Assembly: GCA_947293975.1 (NCBI GenBank)
Contig: CAMYPV010000020.1
Coordinates: 1-19,729 of the forward strand
Direction of reading: 5' to 3'
Length of the DNA: 19,729 bases
Source of the DNA: an uncultured Ezakiella sp.
GTDB taxonomy: Bacteria; Bacillota; Clostridia; Tissierellales; Peptoniphilaceae
Shown here: piece after piece, positions 14,980-19,729 of the stretch
Layout: every line of letters begins with the position of its first letter
Position numbering within the stretch: the stretch's first letter is position 1
Made by a program: the position numbers and the translations under genes
The notes under the pieces: model-generated
Seen by the model: the letters and a program-made list of their open reading frames with translations, nothing else
Databases searched by the model: none
Told to the model about the DNA's origin: nothing

Positions 14980-15822
14980 TTACTTTCCTTCTAATCTTTT
15001 AATGCCACTATCACCAAGTTTTTCAAGTGACATTAATTGTGTTCTGGCAAGTTTTCTAAGTTCCATCATTCTTTCTTTTTGCTCCATACCTTTTCCAATA
15101 AGAATCGCATTATAGCTTTCCATATTGGCAAGTACAAGTAACTCATTCAGACTTGCATAGTCTCTCATATTACCTTTTAGATCTGGATTTTCTTCACGCC
15201 ACTGTTTCGCTCTTTTATCAAATAGTGCCACATTAAGCATATCCGCTTCACTTGCATATTTATAAGACAACTGTTCGTTGGTAAGATCTTTTAAGAGATA
15301 CTCTTTGATTGCGTCTGTATGAATTTTGTAGTTAATCTTAGAAATTTCTCGATTAAGGTTCCAACCTAATGATAATTTGGAATTCTCATCCTCTTTAAGT
15401 CTTTGATAATCCTTAATTATATAAAGTTCAAATTCTGCAGATATCCATGAAGCAAATTTAAAAGCTATATCTTTATGAGCATATGTTCCACCATATCTAC
15501 CCAACTTTACAAATAGTCCTACTGCATTAGTGGTTTTCTGCCATTTTTGAGGTGATAAAGTAAAAGCGTTACTACCCGCCTCTTTTAAATACCCCTCGAA
15601 TTCGAGGGGGTTAAAATCTGGATTATTTAACTGCTCCCAAATGCCAAGATATTCTATTGTATTATAGTTTCGCATCCAATTTGAAACAACTACATTAGGT
15701 TCTTCCTTGTTTTTATATTTTGCTATATCCGTAAGACTTATATAATCATTTTTAAAATCTTCAGTATAAACTTGAATAGCAAGACCTTTTGCTTCAATCG
15801 TATCTTTTTTTACCTTAGACAT
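14980..15822 (-). CDS. KilA-N domain-containing protein
   Basis: This 280-residue protein has a KilA-N domain at about residues 14-140: NDYISLTDIAKYKNKEE (25-41), VSNWMRN (46-52), TIEYLGIWEQLNNPDFN (55-71), GRYGGTYAHKDIAFKFASWI (109-128) and EFELYIIKDYQRLK. The C-terminal half is charged and helical, without a recognised domain. KilA-N is a DNA-binding module of phages and large DNA viruses, and in bacteria such stand-alone genes often sit within or next to type I and type III restriction-modification loci; the exact role is unknown. AAAGGAGG lies 6 bases before the ATG. The leader is about 145 bases. The methyltransferase remnant follows, so this may be a surviving gene of a decayed defence locus. 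Confidence 0.85.
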   Translation of the reverse strand: MSKVKKDTIEAKGLAIQVYTEDFKNDYISLTDIAKYKNKEEPNVVVSNWMRNYNTIEYLGIWEQLNNPDFNPLEFEGYLKEAGSNAFTLSPQKWQKTTNAVGLFVKLGRYGGTYAHKDIAFKFASWISAEFELYIIKDYQRLKEDENSKLSLGWNLNREISKINYKIHTDAIKEYLLKDLTNEQLSYKYASEADMLNVALFDKRAKQWREENPDLKGNMRDYASLNELLVLANMESYNAILIGKGMEQKERMMELRKLARTQLMSLEKLGDSGIKRLEGK

Positions 15823-15946
15823 TTATATTCCTCCTTTATGCTGATGCACTGTTTACAATATTTATTTTTGTAAAACTCTCCTAAGCAGCACACCAACTAT
15901 TTATTTTTTGAGTTTTAAACTTTGGTAGAAGTCTTGAACTCCTTGT

Positions 15947-16039
15947 ATTTACATAACTATTTGCCTCTATCACTATTATAGACACGAAACCCCTCTAACG
16001 TCAAGCTTATGACAAAAAAGGGGTTATTGTTATGTAAAT
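15947..16039. repeat. Nested inverted repeat around the KilA-N promoter
   Basis: ATTTACATAAC (15947-15957) is exactly complementary to GTTATGTAAAT (16029-16039), 11 of 11 bases. Inside it AACCCCT (15988-15994) pairs with AGGGGTT (16019-16025), and inside that GTCA (16000-16003) pairs with TGAC (16010-16013). The KilA-N promoter lies within the structure. Confidence 0.75.
15975..16004 (-). promoter_or_regulatory. Probable promoter of the KilA-N gene
   Basis: On the minus strand TTGACG (16004-15999), an 18-base spacer and TATAAT (15980-15975). It lies inside the nested inverted repeat. The region 15823-15974 downstream is an untranslated leader with no gene that I can see. Confidence 0.65.
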
Positions 16040-16040
16040 T

Positions 16041-16066
16041 AAAAGAGAGCGATTGCTCACTCCCTT
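16041..16066 (-). terminator. Weak terminator-like hairpin after the 46-codon open frame
   Basis: On the minus strand GGGAG-T-GAGC pairs with GCTC-T-CTTTT around a 4-base loop with one T-T mismatch, and T-rich DNA follows (TTTTAATTT). It begins a few bases after the TAG at 16069. Confidence 0.45.
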
Positions 16067-16068
16067 TG

Positions 16069-16209
16069 CTACTTCCATATTATGTTCAACACTTCGTTTC
16101 CTTCACAGAATACTGAATCTATATATTTTTCCATATCCTTGTTGCCAACTCTAAAGATAAGTTTTAGAATACGTTCTCCATATTCTCCGCCTTGTTCAGT
16201 CTTTTTTTC
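16069..16209 (-). pseudogene. Unrecognised 46-codon open frame, possible gene remnant
   Basis: Between the TAA at 16212 and the TAG at 16069 the minus strand is open for 46 codons with coding-like composition (GGEYGERILKLIFRVGNKD, then MEKYIDSVFCEGNEVLNIIW). No start codon occurs before the internal ATG at 16137, so either only the last 21 residues are made or this is the 3' end of a gene whose beginning was lost. A promoter-like TATAAT (16240-16235) and the 18-bp palindromic motif lie upstream, and a hairpin lies just after the stop. I do not recognise the protein. Confidence 0.35.
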
Positions 16210-16234
16210 TTATTTTTTTCTTCTTTCTATTTAT

Positions 16235-16279
16235 ATTATAGCTAGCCTCTCGCTTTCTTACATCACCCCAACTGATGAT
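16235..16279 (-). promoter_or_regulatory. 18-bp palindromic motif, copy A, with -10 box 21 bp downstream
   Basis: ATCACCCCAACTGATGAT on the plus strand (16262-16279) matches two other copies in the window at 15 of 18 bases (copy C). On the minus strand a perfect TATAAT (16240-16235) follows after 21 bases. The -35 position has no consensus hexamer. The motif starts 12 bases before (in plus coordinates) the lipoprotein gene end at 16291. Confidence 0.5.
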
Positions 16280-16290
16280 TTTATTTTTTA

Positions 16291-17175
16291 TTAATCTTGT
16301 TCATAATAGGCAGTAAAGTCAAGGCCAAAGTCATCAGGATTTTTTTCCTCAGCAGTAAATACTACAACAAAGACATGGTCTGGTGAATACCAGAAAAGTT
16401 GTTTTTTCAGGTCTCCAGTTTCATAGTCCACATCATCAAGTGCTTCATAGTGGGCGCCCGGCATGCCAATGTAGTCTTTGACTTCTTCATAAGTCATCCC
16501 CACTGTTTCTTCATAATTTTCATCAAAGTATTTAGCTATTTCTTCAAGGTCTTCTTCGCTAATCTCCCATGTCTCCCCAGGACTTATATATGGGTTTGCG
16601 TTTGTAACCTCCACCATGCCTGTATCAGGTGAAAGTTTTACTAGCATTTCTCCTTCTCCGTCACTTTCTGATGCGTCTTCTTCTTCATCTTCGTCAAAGT
16701 TCCTTGGCAGGGATCCAGCCATTGTTAAACCAAAGTCATCAGGACTGTCCTTGTAAGCAGTAAATATTGTATAAAATAAGTAGTCTGGTGAATACCAATA
16801 AATGTTTTTTGTAAGCACTCCATTTTCTTCGTCATCATGTTCTACAAAGTGGGTGCCTGGCATACCAATGTATTCTTCTACCTCTTCGTAGGTCATGCCC
16901 TCTAATTTTGTTAAATGGTCCTCATCAAAGTACTCAGATATCTCTTTTAATCTTTCATTGCTAAGCTCTTCGATACCTTCTGGAGTTGTAAATATTTCAT
17001 CACCTTGAACATCTATCATGCCCTTGGCTTTTGCTTCTTCCTTCTTTTCTGTGTCCGCCTTGTTTTCTATTTTTTCGCTTGACTTGTCTGCCTTTTCGTC
17101 TGCAGGTTTTTTACCGCAGGCTGCCAATGAGAAAATCATTGCCACTGCTAATAATAATGCTAATCTTTTTTTCAT
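16291..17175 (-). CDS. Lipoprotein with two tandem copies of an unnamed ~80-residue domain
   Basis: This 294-residue lipoprotein has a signal peptide ending in LAAC (Cys20) and a Lys/Glu-rich tether (21-55). Residues about 75-152 and 206-287 are two copies of one domain, each with a YFDE helix, GMTYEEVxxYIGMPG (93-107 and 226-240), WYSPD (127-131 and 262-266) and DDFGL (146-150 and 281-285). An acidic linker (159-175) joins them. The T-Y-E-E-V-x-x-x-I-G-x-P-G pattern recalls the SmpA/OmlA and beta-lactamase-inhibitor (BLIP) folds, which are also found as tandem domains; this is inference, and the ligand is unknown. AGGAGG precedes the ATG. A paralogue ends at the right edge of the window. Confidence 0.8.
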   Translation of the reverse strand: MKKRLALLLAVAMIFSLAACGKKPADEKADKSSEKIENKADTEKKEEAKAKGMIDVQGDEIFTTPEGIEELSNERLKEISEYFDEDHLTKLEGMTYEEVEEYIGMPGTHFVEHDDEENGVLTKNIYWYSPDYLFYTIFTAYKDSPDDFGLTMAGSLPRNFDEDEEEDASESDGEGEMLVKLSPDTGMVEVTNANPYISPGETWEISEEDLEEIAKYFDENYEETVGMTYEEVKDYIGMPGAHYEALDDVDYETGDLKKQLFWYSPDHVFVVVFTAEEKNPDDFGLDFTAYYEQD

Positions 17176-17188
17176 CTTTATATCCTCC

Positions 17189-17343
17189 TGTTTTTGTTTT
17201 TTTAATTTACTTGCTTAACCATAATCCTATTGCAAGCAATTCATAATGATCTTTTTTTATTTGTTTTTGTTTTTTTAATTTACTTGCTTAACCATAATCC
17301 TATTGCAAGCAATTCATAATGATCTTTTTTTATTTGTTTTTGT
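17189..17343. repeat. 73-bp direct tandem repeat in the lipoprotein leader (two full copies plus 9 bp)
   Basis: Copies 17189-17261 and 17262-17334 appear identical, and 17335-17343 begins a third. Each copy contains TTGCTT/AAGCAA inverted (17211-17216 with 17234-17239 in copy 1) between T-rich tracts. It fills most of the 209-base gap upstream of the 294-residue lipoprotein gene; its ribosome binding site is just outside the array. Confidence 0.9.
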
Positions 17344-17384
17344 CTTTTACTTGGCCATAAGCTCTCCTAATTTTTTAATAATCT

Positions 17385-18911
17385 CTAATCCTTGGGTATG
17401 AGCGAGTCAATTATTTTATACATAGTTTCCGAATAACCATACTCATAGATTAAGCTATCCCAATCCAAGAGACCTTCGGCATCTATAACTTCGTCCGGCA
17501 AAACCAGGCTGCCGTCTTTTTGGCTAATGCTCGGCGAAAATTCCAAGACATCGTCCCTGTACCTTATAGTAATCTTTGCATTTGGAGCGATCTCGCTAGT
17601 ATTTTGGCAGATAAAGGTTGGTCCTGCACAAGCAGTTTCGTCCATATAATTATTTTCCACCTCTACCAATTTTGCCGTTTTTCCGTCGTCAACGATTTCC
17701 AATTCTTTTAATGAAACAGATGCGTTCCTGTACTTTGGAACTATCAAATAACATTCTTGACCATTAATAAAAGGTATTTGGCCATCGTCAGAATACATGG
17801 CTATTAGCATGGGCGGGTCAGAGTAATCCATAAAGATGCCTGACCAAGGTTGGAGTTTTTTCAAAACCTCTTTCAAACTGGGCTCATTATAGGCGGCACC
17901 CAGATAAATTATAAAGGCCTTGTACCTATCATCGTAAGGATCAATGCCAAGCCGTCTTGCCATCCGCAAGTACTCGGTGGAGATTGGGTCCTTGGCAAAG
18001 GTATTTGCCTTGAGCTCCAAACTCATTGGGCACGGAACCGTATTTACAATCTCATACTGGGTGAAAATAAATTGTGGCCTGCCAGCTTGGTCAATATAAA
18101 TTTGATGGTCCAAAGAATCAAAATTATCCCAGAGGTCATTTAAAATCCTGCCAACGTAATTGGTCGGATTATGAATAAAACCGTAATCCTCGGTGTCATC
18201 GTAGTAGGGGGCAGTCGTCAGCTCACAGTCTTCCATGAGTGCGTCTTCGACCATAGTCAAAATCTCGTCCTCGTCCACTCCAAAATGCTTCATCAGGTCC
18301 CCATCATCGATAAAGTTGCCGTCTGGCAGGGAAAAATTGAAAGCCCTATAGTATGGAGTTTCTGCACCCAAATAATCGTAAAAACTAACCATGATGCTCA
18401 AAAGGTCTTCGTCTTGATAGGTGGAAAAACTGGCGTAAAAACCAATTTCATAAGCCTCGGGCTCATCCTTATACTCCTCATAGATTTCCATGAGGTCCTC
18501 TACCATCTTATCGATCTCAGCATTTGCCGCCTTGGCATCCGCAGAATCCAATAGAATCCTCGGCAGGTGAACACCCCTATTAATCCTCTTTGCAATGGCT
18601 ATGTCCCGTTTGTCAGAAAAATTCTTCCAAATCTCCCTGTCTTCAACATACGAAGACACAGAACCAAGCTCGCCACCCTCAACATAAGTCAAGTCTTTCT
18701 TGACCTTTGACTTGGCGGATTTTTTATTGTCAGACTTGGATTCTTCAGATTTATTGTCTTCTTCATCTTCGACATCTTTTGAATCTTCGGTAGCGCTTTC
18801 TTTCTTGTCCTTAAGCCCTTTGTCTTCTCCGGGCTTGTCCTTCTTGCAGCTAGTAGCAAAGACCAAAGTCAAGACCAAGATAATAATCAAAAACCTAGTT
18901 TTGTTTTTCAT
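17385..18911 (-). CDS. Large lipoprotein, possible RsiV/DUF3298-like C-terminal region
   Basis: This 508-residue protein has a signal peptide with the lipobox FATSC (Cys22), then about 50 residues of Lys/Glu/Asp/Ser-rich spacer. The middle contains segments that resemble DUF3298/RsiV-type extracellular domains: a Tyr-rich strand region, FSLPDGNFIDDGDLMKHFG, and YIDQAGRPQFIFTQYEIVN, which recalls the x-F-x-x-Y-E-I-A/V pattern of that family. The last 150 residues are not recognised. In RsiV this domain binds lysozyme, but here there is no membrane segment or anti-sigma domain, so only an extracellular binding role can be suggested. AAGGAGG is 6 bases before the ATG. Copy B of the 18-bp motif lies 130 bases upstream. 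Confidence 0.75.
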   Translation of the reverse strand: MKNKTRFLIIILVLTLVFATSCKKDKPGEDKGLKDKKESATEDSKDVEDEEDNKSEESKSDNKKSAKSKVKKDLTYVEGGELGSVSSYVEDREIWKNFSDKRDIAIAKRINRGVHLPRILLDSADAKAANAEIDKMVEDLMEIYEEYKDEPEAYEIGFYASFSTYQDEDLLSIMVSFYDYLGAETPYYRAFNFSLPDGNFIDDGDLMKHFGVDEDEILTMVEDALMEDCELTTAPYYDDTEDYGFIHNPTNYVGRILNDLWDNFDSLDHQIYIDQAGRPQFIFTQYEIVNTVPCPMSLELKANTFAKDPISTEYLRMARRLGIDPYDDRYKAFIIYLGAAYNEPSLKEVLKKLQPWSGIFMDYSDPPMLIAMYSDDGQIPFINGQECYLIVPKYRNASVSLKELEIVDDGKTAKLVEVENNYMDETACAGPTFICQNTSEIAPNAKITIRYRDDVLEFSPSISQKDGSLVLPDEVIDAEGLLDWDSLIYEYGYSETMYKIIDSLIPKD

Positions 18912-19014
18912 AATAACCCTCCTTTGTTTAAATGATGTATATCAAAAATATCCCTTGGAAAAATTCCTTACGAAATTATACGTTGAAAAAAATTTTCTCC
19001 TTCCTTATGTTTAT

Positions 19015-19059
19015 ATTATGAGTCATAATTCTTTTTATTAAATCACCCAAAAGAATGAT
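19015..19059 (-). promoter_or_regulatory. 18-bp palindromic motif, copy B, with -10 box 21 bp downstream
   Basis: ATCACCCAAAAGAATGAT on the plus strand (19042-19059). On the minus strand CATAAT (19020-19015), inside ATAATATAAA as at copy A, follows after 21 bases. No -35 hexamer is visible. It precedes the 508-residue lipoprotein gene with a leader of about 100 bases. Confidence 0.55.
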
Positions 19060-19120
19060 TTTTTATAAAATATTTACGAGGCGGAAATTGTAGAGCTTAC
19101 CTTTTGGTATGATACATGCA

Positions 19121-19151
19121 AAGAGTCCGCGTGAAAACCACACGGACTCTT
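19121..19151 (-). terminator. Strong hairpin after the stalk-domain gene
   Basis: AAGAGTCCGTGTG pairs with CACGCGGACTCTT on the minus strand over 13 bp (one G-U pair) with a 5-base loop. On the plus strand the same position is an A-C mismatch, so the structure is oriented for the minus strand. It begins 17 bases after the stop but lacks a U tract. Confidence 0.6.
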
Positions 19152-19167
19152 CAAGAGGACTTATATT

Positions 19168-19605
19168 TTATCTACTTATTGTTCTAATTATTATTACTTG
19201 TTTAGTGGCCTTATCCCAGAAAATATCCTCTCCGTCTTTTAGACCAAGGGCCCTCGCAATATTTGCAATAGGCATCATTGTTCTATCGTCTAAAATTTCT
19301 GGTTTAACATCACTTGTATAATTTTGGCCGTTAACTATGATCTTGTTGGTGTCAATTGGGATTTCAACCTTAAAGAGCAAGTCTTCGATGATAACTGTTC
19401 TTGTCTTTTCGTCCCAATCTGGTTCTGGTTCTGGCTCTGGTTCTGGTATTACTGGTTGATTATCTGGCACAACAACTGGTGGATTATTTGGGTTTGGAGT
19501 AATTATAACTGTATCATCTCTTGCTGCTATGCTATTTACTGACATTAAACCAATGCACATTAGCATCACTTATGCCATTGCCATTATTTTTCTTAAGTTT
19601 TTCAT
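19168..19605 (-). pseudogene. Secreted stalk-domain (copper amine oxidase N-terminal-like) protein with an in-frame stop in the signal peptide
   Basis: An ATG at 19605 with AAAGGAGG upstream opens a signal peptide MKNLRKIMAMA, then TAA (19572-19570), then in the same frame VMLMCIGLMSVNSIAARDD. The mature part has a Pro/Asn-rich stretch, a PEPEPEPEP linker, and a C-terminal domain with KIIVNGQNY, DDRTMMPIANIARALG and IFWDKATKQVIII, the pattern of the PF07833 stalk domain found on Firmicutes surface proteins. The one nonsense codon splits a normal secretion signal. Translation could restart at the GTG-ATG that touches the TAA (19569 or 19566, 133 or 132 residues), but no ribosome binding site is there and the basic n-region would be lost. 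It is either a young pseudogene or a sequencing error. Confidence 0.75.
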
Positions 19606-19635
19606 TTTTTTCCTCCTTTTTTTAATAATTGTTCT

Positions 19636-19678
19636 TTTATAGTAGTTTTTTCTTTAGCACATCACCCAAAAGGATGAT
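19636..19678 (-). promoter_or_regulatory. 18-bp palindromic motif, copy C, with -10 box 19 bp downstream
   Basis: ATCACCCAAAAGGATGAT on the plus strand (19661-19678) differs from copy B at one base. On the minus strand TATAAA (19641-19636) follows after 19 bases, ahead of the stalk-domain gene. No -35 hexamer is visible. Confidence 0.55.
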
Positions 19679-19685
19679 TCATTTT

Positions 19686-19729
19686 TTATTTAAACTGTTC
19701 ATGGTATTCGGTCAATCCAAGGCCAAAGT
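19686..19729 (-). CDS. C-terminal end of a paralogue of the 294-residue lipoprotein (cut by window edge)
   Basis: The last 44 bases read on the minus strand as FGLGLTEYHEQFK and a TAA stop, aligning with FGLDFTAYYEQD at the end of the lipoprotein at 16291-17175. The DNA around both stops is also similar, and both are followed by the 18-bp motif, 8 and 12 bases away. Only 13 codons are visible, so the size and integrity of the gene are unknown. Confidence 0.65.
   Translation of the reverse strand, partial: FGLGLTEYHEQFK

Noticed and set aside
17189..17343. CRISPR array
   Set aside because: The repeats are directly abutting 73-bp units with no unique spacers.
17347..17400. Short minus-strand frame reading LAHTQGLEIIKKLGELMAK past the end of the 508-residue lipoprotein
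   Set aside because: It looks helix-like and coding-like, but it is only 19 codons, has a TGA just before it and overlaps the true C-terminus in another frame; there is no way to tell it from chance.
1..19729. tRNA or rRNA genes, insertion sequences with transposase, replication origin
   Set aside because: I scanned the intergenic regions and found no cloverleaf with a typical T-loop, no rRNA segment, no transposase and no cluster of DnaA boxes.

Overview
The window looks like the chromosome of a low-GC anaerobic Firmicute that uses selenocysteine and ferments amino acids or amines, possibly a Tissierellia/Peptoniphilaceae or Clostridia-type organism; I cannot place it more precisely. The reasons are the gene order cysS-mrnC-rlmB-rae1, the AGGAGG ribosome binding sites, AT-rich intergenic DNA with TTGAAT-N17-TATAAT promoters, a betaine reductase with an in-frame UGA, and a cobalamin riboswitch.

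Left block (1-6152, minus strand). One strong promoter (6124-6152) probably drives a tightly packed operon: two tandem mgtE magnesium channel genes, cysS, mrnC, rlmB, rae1/yacP and a proline iminopeptidase gene cut by the left edge. Genes overlap or nearly touch. The core is the conserved Firmicutes translation/rRNA cluster.

Betaine block (6165-11352). A tetR-family gene (minus) is divergent from grdI-grdH-BCCT transporter (plus). GrdH is a selenoprotein: the TGA at 9548-9550 is followed in frame by 86 more codons and by a hairpin 13 nt downstream. GrdI lacks the Asn-Cys processing site of glycine-type GrdE, which fits betaine rather than glycine as substrate. The BCCT protein would import betaine, and GrdIH would bind it and hand the acetyl group to protein A/C (encoded elsewhere), giving trimethylamine and acetyl phosphate. 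Two near-identical palindromes around the grdI promoter are the likely repressor operators. A bidirectional terminator ends this operon and the convergent one.

Cobalamin block (11427-14475, minus). An AdoCbl-type riboswitch precedes a lipoprotein, a FecCD permease and an ATPase, a BtuFCD-like importer.

Accessory block (14666-16280, minus). This holds a KilA-N domain gene, a decayed fragment of a type III-like DNA methyltransferase, a nested inverted repeat around a promoter, and an unrecognised 46-codon open frame: a degraded defence or phage-like island.

Surface-protein block (16262-19729, minus). There are two lipoproteins, one with an internal domain duplication, a stalk-domain secreted protein whose signal peptide carries an in-frame stop, and the tail of a paralogous lipoprotein at the right edge. 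An 18-bp palindromic motif recurs three times, each 19-21 bp upstream of a -10 box, and a 73-bp leader segment is duplicated in tandem. This block holds the least-explained signals of the window.
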